Shown one piece after another: positions 28,101 to 30,624 of a stretch of DNA of 64,000 nt (positions within the stretch are counted from its first letter, which is position 1; each line of letters begins with the position of its first letter). The DNA lies in assembly GCF_021277265.1 (NCBI RefSeq), contig NZ_JAJSOH010000012.1, forward strand, positions 62,001 to 126,000, given 5' to 3'. The translations under genes were made by a program, and so were the position numbers. Below the pieces are notes generated by a model, which searched no databases, was not told the DNA's origin, and saw nothing but the letters and a program-made list of their open reading frames with translations. The stretch is from Kineosporia rhizophila (lineage in GTDB: Bacteria > Actinomycetota > Actinomycetes > Actinomycetales > Kineosporiaceae).

Positions 28101-29480
28101 GAGCAACCAGGCGGCCGGGGCGGGCGCACCTGCGAACAAACCAGGCCCACCGACGTTTTCAATCTGGCTCGGGGTCGCGCTCTGGGTGGGGGCCTCTTCG
28201 AGGATCGCGTGGGCGTTGGTGCCACTGATACCGAACGACGACACGCCGGCCCGGCGCGGGCGGCCGGTCTGCGGCCAATCCTGTGGCTGGGTGAGCAGGT
28301 TCAGCCCGGAGGCGGCCCAGTCCACGTGCGGCGTGGGGTCGCTGATGTTTAGCGAGGCGGGGAGCATCCCGTGGCGCAGCGCCATCACGGTCTTGATCAC
28401 CCCGGCCACCCCGGCGGCGGCCTGGGTGTGGCCGATGTTCGACTTCACCGAACCGACGTGCACCGGACGATCGGCCGGGCGGGCGGCGCCGTAGGTGGCC
28501 AGCAGCGTGCGGGCCTCGGTGCGGTCGCCCAGAGGCGTTCCGGTGCCGTGCGCCTCGACCGCGTCGATGTCGGCGGCGCTCAGTGCGGCGGCGGCCAGGG
28601 CGTCGCGGATCACGGCTTCCTGCGCGGTGCCGTTGGGCGCGGTGAGCACCGTGCTCGCGCCGTCGTTGTTGATCGCGGTGCCGCGCAGCACGGCGAGCAC
28701 GCGGTGGCCGTTGCGCACCGCGTCCTCCAGCCGTTCCAGCACCAGCAGACCGGCGCCCTCGGACCAGACCGTGCCGTCGGCGTCGGCCGAGAAGGCCTTG
28801 ACCCGGCCGTCCGGGGCCAGGCCGCGCAGGCGGCTGAACGCGACGAAGTTGCCCGGGGTGGCCATCACCGACACACCACCGGCGATCGCCAGCGAGGTGT
28901 CGCTCTGGCGCAGCGCCTGGGCGGCCAGGTGGATGGCCACCAGCGAACTGGAGGCCGAGGTGTCGACCGTCAGGGCGGGCCCGTTCAGGCCCAGGGTGTA
29001 GGCGATCCGGCCGGACATCACGCTGGTGGTGGTGCCGGTGAGCAGGTGCGCCTCGATCGCCTCGGGGGCGTTGTAGAGCGAGGGGCCGTACTCGCGGGGC
29101 TCGGCGCCGACGAAGACGCCGGTGCGGCTGCCGCGCAGCGCCGCCGGGTCCAGCCCGGCGCGCTCCAGGGCCTCCCAGGCGACCTCCATCAGCACCCGCT
29201 GCTGCGGGTCCATGGCCAGGGCCTCACGCGGGGAGATGCCGAAGAAGGCCGGGTCGAAACCGGCCACGTCGTCAAGGAAGCCGCCCCGGTCGAGGTAGCT
29301 CGCGCTGGACAGGGAGTCCAGGTCCCAGCCGCGGTCGCCGGGCAGGTCGGAGATGACCTCCCGCCCGGTGACCGCGACCTGCCACAGGTCCTCGGGCGAC
29401 CGCACGCCGCCGGGGTAGCGGCAGGCCATGCCGACGACGGCAAGGGGGACCGAGGACTGCTGCTGCTCGGGCTCGCTCAT
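7152..29480 (-). CDS. Modular type I polyketide synthase: loading module plus modules 1-3
   Basis: First enzyme of the assembly line, 7442 aa. Order: KS with Ala at the Cys position, AT and ACP (loading, 11-1045); then three modules, each KS-AT-DH-ER-KR-ACP (about 1065-3130, 3155-5230 and 5245-7360); then a C-terminal docking region ending in an acidic helix (DDDIFDFIDKELGI). The ATG at 29480 has an AGGGAG site just upstream and leads almost directly into KS. The absence of a docking helix is expected for a starter protein. The stop is TAG at 7154-7152. The gene follows the fkbH-type gene by 49 bp and precedes the next PKS by 44 bp, so it is probably co-transcribed. All three extension ATs are malonyl type and all reductive domains keep their motifs. 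The predicted product handed on is a saturated nonanoyl chain (C3 primer plus three C2 units). Confidence 0.98.
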   Translation of the reverse strand: MSEPEQQQSSVPLAVVGMACRYPGGVRSPEDLWQVAVTGREVISDLPGDRGWDLDSLSSASYLDRGGFLDDVAGFDPAFFGISPREALAMDPQQRVLMEVAWEALERAGLDPAALRGSRTGVFVGAEPREYGPSLYNAPEAIEAHLLTGTTTSVMSGRIAYTLGLNGPALTVDTSASSSLVAIHLAAQALRQSDTSLAIAGGVSVMATPGNFVAFSRLRGLAPDGRVKAFSADADGTVWSEGAGLLVLERLEDAVRNGHRVLAVLRGTAINNDGASTVLTAPNGTAQEAVIRDALAAAALSAADIDAVEAHGTGTPLGDRTEARTLLATYGAARPADRPVHVGSVKSNIGHTQAAAGVAGVIKTVMALRHGMLPASLNISDPTPHVDWAASGLNLLTQPQDWPQTGRPRRAGVSSFGISGTNAHAILEEAPTQSATPSQIENVGGPGLFAGAPAPAAWLLSARSEAALAGQAARLSEHLATAVALEPASVAWSLATTRTAHEHRAVLITSRPDASVTTDPAATAAVDTVEAVGATSTSSGSGNPDSANLPGAADLLADLAAGRPSPAIVAGTAHSATDPRVVFVFPGQGSQWLGMGRELAQSSPIFAARLTEAERALAPHLDWDGAALDDVLAGADNAPSLERVDVVQPALFAVTVALAALWQESGVAPAAVVGHSQGEIAAAHVAGLLTLEDAARIVARRSRVLRALAGRGGMLSIAESAEAVAARIEPFAGQVAIGVINSPDATVVSGDPEALARIAAGCERDEVRHRLLPVDYASHSPQVDDVRPELLEELRGVQSLGGGTTMVSSVTAEPVELLDAAYWVENLRQPVRFADAVARLESDGYEIFVEISPHPVLTGPITSTIEHARAGRAALRPAPVVTSTLRREDDGAERFLTSLAEAHVRGVPVDWARVLPAAAPVDLPTYAFEHQRFWLDPANRGADVPTVQAFETATVGGIRERITGRAAGEQAQLVLELIQAHAAALLGLATPDAIDPGRTFKDSGFDSLAGVELRSRLNTATGLTLPTTLVFDYPTPAVLAGFLRAQLLGATELAQSRPVSTVAAAIDEPVAIVAMSCRLPGGVRDPEGLWQLVSQGVDAIGEAPADRGWELEGQAAQRGGYLPDVADFDAAFFGVSPREALAMDPQQRLMLETAWEALERAGIDIPGLRGSATGVYIGAASSGYGDDGPADLQGHLRTGSATSVLSGRVAYTFGFEGPAVTVDTACSSSLVALHLAASALRSGECDLALAGGVTVHATPSWLTWFTRQQGLSSDGRCKAFGAGADGMGMAEGAGVIVLERLSDARRLGHDVLAVVAGSAVNQDGASNGLTAPNGPSQQRVIRAALAGAGLDAADVDAVEAHGTGTGLGDPIEAQALIATYGSARDAGHPLLLGTIKSNIGHTQWAAGAAGIIKTVLALQHAELPRTLHADEPTTHVDWSAGTVKLLTEAAAWPDRGRPRRAGVSSFGISGTNAHVILEQAPDPVATTVAEAPDEARPVTAGSGDPAAGVEQVSAGAPNGRAADPAVPLIISARTADALPAQAHQLAEFLANRPAVTPADLAWSLASVRTGLPERAVVTGATRDELISGLRAVEPSGTITQGAGLLGFVFTGQGAQRVGMAQQLYAAFPVFAAAFDQACAALDEHLAQPESLKSVLDGHAGPIDDTMWAQTGLFAVEVALFRLLASFGVEPQALAGHSIGELAAAHVAGIWNLDDAAKVVAARGRLMQALPRGGAMLSVRAGEADVLAAIADIPGVGLAAVNAAEAVVVSGTEDAVASLERALSATDVRTRRLRVSHAFHSALMEPMLQEFAAVTASVSYAPPRIPIVSTLTGALASEELLDPLYWVRQVREAVRFADAVTAMERIGVRTFVEIGPDAVLTSLGAVHGAGVWIPAQRRDRDQSVAVVAAIGALGARGVEVDWAAVLPGAQRVALPTYAFTRQRFWLSPRTGARPKDSGLGASGHPLLGTVVELPANGGLVLTGRLSRNVPPWLADHVVAGRVVVPGAALVEMAIRAGDETGCSRLAEMVIQAPMVVPARGGIQVQITVGEPDERGERPLAIHSRPEDESAPWTEHATGVLAQAENAQTETAQTETGRIETAQTETDQAEISMAVWPPAGAVAQDIGGLYKRLAGLGLPYGPSFQGVRAAWRRDTELFVEVALGAGTEVEGYGLHPALLDSALHLIAGEETAHLPFAWNDVVVQATGASMARVRIAPVADGFGLALADEQGATIATVGSLTLRPLPAGGLAEDPLLAEALHRLTWVPVPDRAEPTDEQAVRFAVLGADRSAAPSDAPSFVDVAAVVAAVADGAPAPDALIFRVAESPQQADVPARAHALTASVLKTLQDFLKAEELAATRLLVLTERAVDAGAVAVSPAVAGVVGLVRVAQSEQPGRVVLADLDDAPPADLLAQVMACGEAQIAARGGRLLAPRLARVETGLAVPAGEPSWRLNVTERGTLENVALKPTDTDGRPLAPREVRVALRAAGVNFRDVLNVLGMYPGDPGLLGLEGAGVVLETGSEVTSVAAGDAVMGLFEAAFAPIAIADERLLAPVPDGWTMAEAASAPVVYLTAWHALVSVAGLQAGESVLIHAAAGGVGSAAVQVARHLGAEVFGTASPGKWPMLHAAGLDPDHVASSRTLEFEDAFGRVDVVLDSLAGDFVDASLRLAAGPQGRFVEIGKTDVRDPDEVARAHDGLAYSAFDLLELDPGAIAPMFQALSALFADGSLRPLPVAAWDVRQAVEAFRYLSQARNVGKVVLTLPSLRRSGTVLISGVSGALGGLVARHLVASASVGSVGQQYVLLSRRGPAAPGTAALVADLAARGVNVQLLAADVADRSQLASVLGDLPAAAPLRTVVHAAGVLDDGVIAALTPERLQSVLQPKVDGAWNLHALTRGADLDHFVLFSSVAGLWGNAGQAGYAAANTFLDALAAARRAEGLPATSLAWGPWQLEAAQGGGMADALTDADWQRFARQGLAPHTATEGLALLDSALGLPHALLVPARLALRSVRGSLPALLSGLTSGQTTVSRTRRVAGAASAGGTGLTGRLASMSEADRDRTVLDLVRAQAALVLGMSGAEAVSPSAAFRDLGIDSLTAVELRNRLGSVTDLRLPAGVVFDYPTPTLLTGFLRARLIPEDVVASSARELVPTVARTEEDQLVIVGIGCRFPGGVGSSGEFWQLLADGVDTVSTFPADRGPTWDGVFEGESPHTRTGAFLHDAGDFDAQFFGISPREALAMDPQQRLLLETSWQALEDAGIDPGSLHGSATGVFAGLIYHDYAVGGVMPEEVQGYLTTGGSGGVASGRVAYALGLEGPAVTVDTACSSSLVALHLAAQALRSGECDLALAGGVTVMATPGTFLEFARQRGLSSDGRCKAYAQAADGTGWGEGVGMLVVERLSDARRKGHRVLAVLAGTAVNQDGASNGLTAPNGPSQQRVIQSALAAAGLSAADVDVVEGHGTGTRLGDPIEAEALIATYGQARDDRNPVLLGSVKSNIGHTQAAAGVAGVIKMIESMAHGTVPATLHVDEPSAHVEWDAGAVRLVTETTPWPDRQETGRPRRAAVSSFGFSGTNAHVILEQAPAEDTARRATVVPTADGSAESVVAMPVIPWTISARGRDSLAAQALRLREHLHGQPELDPLDVGWSLATARAHLPERAVLTGSSRDELLTRLDELIAGPAGEGAVGGDQIAFVFTGQGAQRAGMGQQLYQVYPVYARAFDEVCAALEEHLGGPGSLRDVLLAGEQIDQTQWAQAGLFALEVALFRLLESWGVQPSAVAGHSIGELAAAHVAGVWSLADAAVVVAARGRLMQALPSGGAMLSVRAGEDDVRLLTAGIDAQFDGLSIAAVNAPDAVVLSGPQEAVAAAEEHLSAQNLRVRRLRVSHAFHSALMEPMLAEFAAVTASVTYAAPRIPLVSTLTGLPAGPELLDPAYWVRQVREAVRFSDAVTALRDLGVRTFVEIGPDGVLSGLGAGFAAENEAWIPALRRDRDEPKTLVSALGAVHTRGGLVDWSVLFAGTGARRVTLPPYAFTRQRYWLEAGSGAADAVGLGQVGAAHPLLGASTTIAAGGVLLTGRLSLRSQPWLGEHVVAGQVVVPGAALVEMAVRAGDETGQTRVAELVVETPLILPPDNVMAGTRVQVTVEPADDNGRSALAIHSQPEGRTGAWTRHATGVLAVPDDVPAPARLTEWPPAGAAETDLDNFYADLATTGLSYGSLFQGVRRGWRRGDELFAEVALPEQAQLDGFALHPALLDASLHLLGTSGQPGEGPLLPFAWTDVMVHATGADTVRVRLAPAAEGFSVTLADENGDIVASVASLVLRALPADGLTGDKAGQDSLYEVSWVPVRAAAAVAERTWAVVGTALPGSEAVQSYEGLAQLEAALAAGAPAPDVVVVAAHTAAHATAQAGGESSAHAGGGAGIEAVASVGIPVRPEVAEIAHATAAELLSRLQTWLSTEAFGESQLLILTDHALDAGPGAVPDPAASTVVGLVRVASAENPGRLVLADLDGTPEVFGLLQAGIDAGEPEFAVRQGELRVPRLTRPTQALAVPSSENKNWRLDFTARGTLENLTLAPVETSNVLAPGQVRVGLRAAGVNFRDVLNVLGMYPGDAGQLGLEGAGVVLEVADGVTRLQPGDHVMGLFTAAFGPEVVTDERLLVAVPNGWSLTEAAAAPVVYLTAYYALVDLAGLGSGERILIHAAAGGVGIAAVQLARHLGAEVFGTASTPKWQTLRELGLPATHIASSRTLEFEDAFRAVTGGAGVDVVLDSLAGEFVDASARLAAGGRFVEMGKTDVRDPEVMAAAHDGLQYCSFDLLDTSPDRIAQMFAALSELFAAGVLTPLPVATWDVRRAPEAFRHLSQARNVGKVVLTIPAVTSAPGTVLITGASGALGGILARDLVARDQADGLVLLSRRGPLAPELSRLAAEIAGEGRPVRVIAGDVADRAHLEPVLASITDLRGVFHAAGVLDDGVFGAQTAQRLHAVLRPKVDGAWHLHELTQDRDLRHFVLFSSIAGLWGNPGQANYAAANTFLDALAVHRRSRGLAAQSLAWGPWQAEGTGGMTSALAQADWERLSRSGTVPLANEEGLALLAAADAAAWPALVPVHLDPVALEAQESIAPLLSSVVRRAARRKVGTPARAGGNALADLLAAMPETEHEPALLDLIHTQTALVLGLPGADSIQAGDTFKDLGIDSLTALELRNRVNDVTGLRLPATLVFDYPTPTVLASHLRAEIVGRVKPAAVSARSEVAGDELVIVGIGCRFPGGAGSAKEFWNLLAEGQDAVGGFPVDRGPQWAGVVDHDPDAGGKSYAAEGGFLYDAGDFDARFFGINAREALAMDPQQRLLLETSWEALEDAGIDPSGLQGSDTGVFAGLIYHDYGVGGSTPDEVEGYLSTGTSGGVASGRVAYALGLEGPAVTVDTACSSSLVALHLAAQALQAGDCTLALAGGVTVMATPGTFVEFSRQRGLAADGRCKAYADAADGTGWGEGVGVLVLEKLSDARRNGHRILAVLRGSAMNQDGASNGLTAPNGPSQQRVIRAALASAGLGVADVDVVEGHGTGTRLGDPIEAQALLATYGQRSQEPHGAAPLLLGSVKSNIGHTQAAAGVAGIIKMIQAMQHGIVPATLHVDAPSSHVDWETGAVQLVTEPTAWPATGRPRRAGISSFGFSGTNAHVIIEQAPPVPEPEVKRAPMPVVPWLVSGRGPAGLAAQAARLADALPEKLTPEHAVDLGWSLTTQRPDLTHRAVVLGRTPGELAEALRDLDGKAITGLAGTVGKTGFVFTGQGAQRVGMGQELYAAHPVFADTFDAVCAGLEEHLDGSVRTAVLDAERIDQTQWAQAGLFAVEVALFRLLESWGVSPSVMAGHSIGELAAAHVAGVWSLADACAVVAARGRLMQALPSGGAMLAVALPETAVLKRLEAFDGAFDGVGVAAVNGPSAVVVSGVADQVEALAAELEKDEVRIRRLRVSHAFHSALMEPMLAEFEKVTRSVSYAVPRVPLVSTLTGEPVTGAVLEPGYWVRQVRGAVRFDDAVNALRASGVRTFVELGPDGVLTGLGSQTGAEGELWVPTLRRERDEALTLLTALAQVHVRSGNVNWAEMFTGTGAQRVPLPTRAFVRQTYWLTPDTGRFDLGAKGFESSDHPLLGAALDLSSGAGVVMTGRLSLRTQPWLAEHVVGGRVVVPGAALVEMAVRAGDEVGCTRIGELVVQAPLVLSDKDAARVQVTVGAAGPDGARELTIHSRREDDPGAWTLHASGAVLAAEDLTSADLTSADLSEWPPTEAEPYDLAGFYPELADGGLAYGPQFQAVRAAWRRGEELFAEVELGDALPVSGFALHPVLLDASLHLLGTTRHDEAGPLLPFAWTDVDVHTAGATTARVRLAPADDDGVSVTLADETGAPIATVGSLVLRALPAGAVMGSDQLAREALYELDWIPARGDETAEDEIDGWVVLGGTLGLPGVTRHPDVAALLADEASRPHTVIVPCIPEDEPTDISVELPGAARDAVAAVLSTLQDWLAADELADSRLVLVTRLAVDAGAAPVDVTAAGVWGLARVAAAENPGRIVLVDLETQDNAIEALTGALATHEAQVAVRAGQTLMPRLVRAAAGLTVPAVDTLDPNEISESGGASRSPAFTGVASAEVDGSATVSWRLECTGRGTLENLALVPTRAGTRPLAPNEIRVALRAAGVNFRDVLNVLGMYPGEAGLLGLEGAGVVLEVGGDVTSFRPGDRVMGLFDGAFAPVAVTDSRLVVPVPDGWSLAEAAAAPVVYLTAWYALVVLAGLGEGERVLIHAAAGGVGIAAVQLARHLGADVFGTASPGKWPVLRALGLDETRIASSRTTGFEAAFRAQTGAAGIDVVLDSLAGEFVDASLRLAAGPGGRFVEMGKTDVRDPDEVLVEHDGLSYQAFDLLDCTPELIAEMFAALSGLFAAGVLKPLPVAAWDVRRTPEAFRHLSQARNVGKVVLTLPSFSRRSGTVLVTGASGALGGLVARHLAHQNSAQDDDLLLLSRRGPSAPGAALLAADLAETGIGVRMVAADAADRAALASVLAAVPSQRPLSAVFHAAGVLQDTVIGSLTAESLEEVMRPKVDGAWNLHELTRHADLDRFVLFSSVAGTWGNPGQGNYAAANTVLDALAGHRRRAGLAATSLAWGPWDLDPALTGTTGGMAGTLTEGDRKRLARQGFVPVTAADGLALLDVAVDAVELEGQTPGAGRALLVAARLDRVALRNRDAAGLPPVAAGLVAGPVPAAAARRTSTTPISGDVPDVAGEKDVAAGLLTLGADERQKAIRDLVVAQAAHVLGLPGPEAVEVSRSFRELGFDSLTAVELRNRLGTATGLRLGAAVVFDHPTPDALTGHLHRQLGGEDSGENEVLAAFSGLEKVESALATLLADESARSRVTARVEELLTALRRNRAEDDQDSPEVSVADRIEAAEDDDIFDFIDKELGI
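7155..7395 (-). other. C-terminal docking region of the loading/M1-M3 PKS
   Basis: The last roughly 80 residues after the ACP contain a predicted helical stretch (LEKVESALATLLADE), then an acidic final helix (DDDIFDFIDKELGI). This is the usual layout of a class 1 C-terminal docking domain. The next gene starts 44 bp later with a matching N-terminal coiled coil, so the two proteins very probably dock. Confidence 0.8.
7400..13745 (-). other. PKS module 3: KS-AT(malonyl)-DH-ER-KR-ACP, fully reducing
   Basis: Seen in the sequence: KS Cys5418; AT Ser5862 (GHSIGE) and HAFH at 5965-5968, malonyl type; DH His6169 in HVVGGRVVVP and Asp6336 in LLDASLH; ER with LGMYPG and AAAGGVG; KR with Tyr7119 and an LQD triad where sister KRs have LDD (the last Asp, the most constant one, is kept, so still B type); ACP Ser7316 (GFDSL). 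An extra Ser/Gly-rich linker of about 30 residues precedes the ER. After the ACP comes the docking tail that ends the protein. Confidence 0.92.
10676..10710 (-). repeat. 15-bp tandem repeat in the module 3 DH linker
   Basis: Two near-perfect copies of gaggtcggccgaggt (plus strand), plus part of a third, code DLTSADLTSADL. They sit between the halves of the DH domain, at the same place as the longer repeat in module 1. Confidence 0.75.
13790..20020 (-). other. PKS module 2: KS-AT(malonyl)-DH-ER-KR-ACP, fully reducing
   Basis: Seen in the sequence: KS Cys3321 (DTACSSS), with EGHGTGT in place of the more usual EAHGTGT (the His is kept); AT Ser3778 (GHSIGE) and HAFH at 3881-3884, malonyl type; DH His4084 in HVVAGQVVVP and Asp4250 in LLDASLH; ER with LGMYPG and AAAGGVG; KR with LDD (B type) and Tyr5020; ACP Ser5189 (GIDSL). 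By motif it should perform ketoreduction, dehydration and enoyl reduction on a malonyl-derived unit. The segment between DH and ER has a His/Ala/Gly-rich low-complexity patch near 16240-16310. Confidence 0.92.
20080..26290 (-). other. PKS module 1: KS-AT(malonyl)-DH-ER-KR-ACP, fully reducing
   Basis: Seen in the sequence: KS Cys1226 (DTACSSS); AT Ser1697 (GHSIGE) with HAFH at 1796-1799, malonyl type; DH His1995 in HVVAGRVVVP and Asp2178 in LLDSALH; ER with LGMYPG and AAAGGVG; KR with an LDD triad (B type) and Tyr2919; ACP Ser3092 (GIDSL). All four processing steps look intact, so the unit should leave fully reduced. Two details differ from the sister modules. The DH inner linker carries AQTET-like pentapeptide repeats. 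The ER is about six residues shorter just before VDVVLDSLAG. Confidence 0.92.
23155..23245 (-). repeat. 15-bp tandem repeats in the module 1 DH linker
   Basis: Degenerate units of about 15 bp (cagtttcggtctggg on the plus strand) code a Thr/Glu/Gln-rich run of AQTET-type pentapeptides. They lie between the two halves of the DH double hotdog, before the WPPAGA segment. The other DH domains lack them. Confidence 0.8.
26350..29450 (-). other. PKS loading module: KS(Cys to Ala)-AT(methylmalonyl)-ACP
   Basis: The KS reads DTSASSS where condensing KS domains read DTACSSS, so the nucleophilic Cys is Ala176 (codon 28953-28955). The two His motifs, EAHGTGT and KSNIGHT, are kept. This pattern resembles loading KS domains of the KSQ kind, which cannot condense but decarboxylate the loaded unit. 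The AT has GHSQGE (Ser676), RVDVVQP and YASH (776-779), all marks of methylmalonyl-CoA choice. The ACP has GFDSL with Ser1007. The position at the very N-terminus, without a docking helix, supports a starter role. Inference: methylmalonyl-CoA is loaded and decarboxylated to a propionyl primer. Ala rather than the usual Gln is uncommon and leaves the rate uncertain. Confidence 0.9.
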
Positions 29481-29488
29481 GACTGTGC

Positions 29489-29494
29489 TCCCTG
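29489..29494 (-). promoter_or_regulatory. Ribosome binding site of the loading PKS gene
   Basis: The coding strand reads AGGGAG, 8 bases before the ATG at 29480-29478. This is the only good site in the 49-bp gap after the fkbH-type gene and fixes the start of the loading PKS. Confidence 0.7.
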
Positions 29495-29529
29495 GGTGAC
29501 GCTCAGACCTGGACCCGGCCGGACGGTGG

Positions 29530-30612
29530 CTAGAAGGTGCTCGCCGCGGTCAGGTCGGGTGAGATCAGCCGCATCGTGGTGGGCTCGGGACGGCGTTCGG
29601 TGACCAGGTGCAGGCACTGGATGTCGCCGCCGGCCCGGGGCACCGCGCTCAGGCACTCGCACTCGTCGGAGGTGAAACCGGCGAACCGGTAGGCGATCTC
29701 CATCATCCGGTTGCGGTCGGTGGCCCGGAAGTCGGCGGCCAGGTGCACCCCGGCCCGGGCGGCCTGGTCGACCAGCCAGTTCAGCAGCACCGAGCCCGCG
29801 CCGAAGGTGACCACGCGGCAGGAGGTGGCCAGCAGCTTGAGGTGCCAGACCTGCGGGTGACGCTCCAGCAGCAGCACGCCCACCGCGCCGTGGGTGCCGA
29901 ACCGGTCGGACAGCGTGATGGTGAGGACCTCGTGCTGCGGGTCGGACAGCAGACCGCGCAGCGTCTCGTCGCCGTAGTGCACGCCGGTAGCGTTCATCTG
30001 GCTGGTGCGCAGGGTGAGTTCCTCGACCCGGGAGAGGTCCTCGCCGTCGGCCCGCTTGATCTGCATGACCAGCTCGAGCGACTTCAGGAAGGCCTCGTCC
30101 GGGCCGTCGAACGAGGACTTCTCCTCGTCGCGGGCGGCGTTGGCGCGGTACATCTCCCGGCGGCGACGGGCGTCGACGGTGACCACCTCGGGGCTGAACT
30201 CGGGGCGGTCCAGCAGGGCCAGGACGTCGGCCTCGGTGTAGGTGCGCACCTCGGGGTGGTGGTACTCGACCTCGGCCCGCTCGTTCGGCATGTCGTCGAC
30301 GAAGGCGATGGTCTTCAGCGCGAACTGCAGCTTGTCGGCGATCCGCTGCACCGAGTCGGACTTGTTGCCCCAGCCGATCTGCGGGTGCAGGAAGTACTCG
30401 GCCACCCCGAGCGCCTCGAGCTGCTTCCAGGCCAGGTCGTGGTCGTTGCGGCTGGCCACCGACTGCAGGATGCCGCGCTGGTCCAGCTCGGCGATCACGG
30501 CGCGGACCTCTTCGGGCAGGTGCACCTCGCCGTCCTCCAGCAGGGTGCCCTTCCACAGGGTGTTGTCCAGGTCCCAGACCAGGCACTTGACCAGAACGGG
30601 CTTCTCGGGCAC
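29530..30612 (-). CDS. fkbH: FkbH-type glyceryl-ACP synthase (HAD superfamily)
   Basis: Family role: takes 1,3-bisphosphoglycerate, removes phosphate and places the glyceryl group on the small ACP, the first step to hydroxymalonyl- or methoxymalonyl-ACP. The protein has 360 aa. An N-terminal HAD domain shows WDLDNTLW with Asp14 and Asp16, an SVASRND segment, and a FVDDMPNE motif. A C-terminal GNAT-like part carries RTSQMNATG and a GTHGAVGV segment. Length and motifs fit a complete FkbH. The start is GTG at 30612, set by an AGGAGA site that overlaps the stop of the preceding acyl-CoA dehydrogenase gene 10 bp away. The gene is the last of the four extender genes. A PKS follows where an O-methyltransferase gene (fkbG) is found in the FK520 cluster. 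A lone FkbH could also serve a tetronate pathway, but the three partner genes argue for the extender route. Confidence 0.93.
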   Translation of the reverse strand: MPEKPVLVKCLVWDLDNTLWKGTLLEDGEVHLPEEVRAVIAELDQRGILQSVASRNDHDLAWKQLEALGVAEYFLHPQIGWGNKSDSVQRIADKLQFALKTIAFVDDMPNERAEVEYHHPEVRTYTEADVLALLDRPEFSPEVVTVDARRRREMYRANAARDEEKSSFDGPDEAFLKSLELVMQIKRADGEDLSRVEELTLRTSQMNATGVHYGDETLRGLLSDPQHEVLTITLSDRFGTHGAVGVLLLERHPQVWHLKLLATSCRVVTFGAGSVLLNWLVDQAARAGVHLAADFRATDRNRMMEIAYRFAGFTSDECECLSAVPRAGGDIQCLHLVTERRPEPTTMRLISPDLTAASTF

Positions 30613-30618
30613 GTGAGA

Positions 30619-30624
30619 TCTCCT
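30619..30624 (-). promoter_or_regulatory. Ribosome binding site of the fkbH-type gene
   Basis: The coding strand reads AGGAGA, six bases before the GTG start at 30612-30610. It overlaps the TAG stop of the upstream gene (30625-30623), so translation of the two genes is probably coupled. It decides for GTG over later in-frame starts. Confidence 0.75.

Noticed and set aside
29481..29529. A promoter or terminator in the 49-bp gap between the fkbH-type gene and the loading PKS
   Set aside because: Only a ribosome site is visible. There is no convincing -10/-35 pair and no stem-loop with a T run, and actinomycete promoters are too variable to call here.
29530..30612. FkbH-type gene as part of a tetronate (glyceryl-derived ring) pathway
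   Set aside because: Tetronate sets pair FkbH and an ACP with FabH-like and acyltransferase partners. Here the partners are an acyl-CoA dehydrogenase and a hydroxyacyl dehydrogenase, which fits an extender unit. The terminal PKS also has an ordinary thioesterase.
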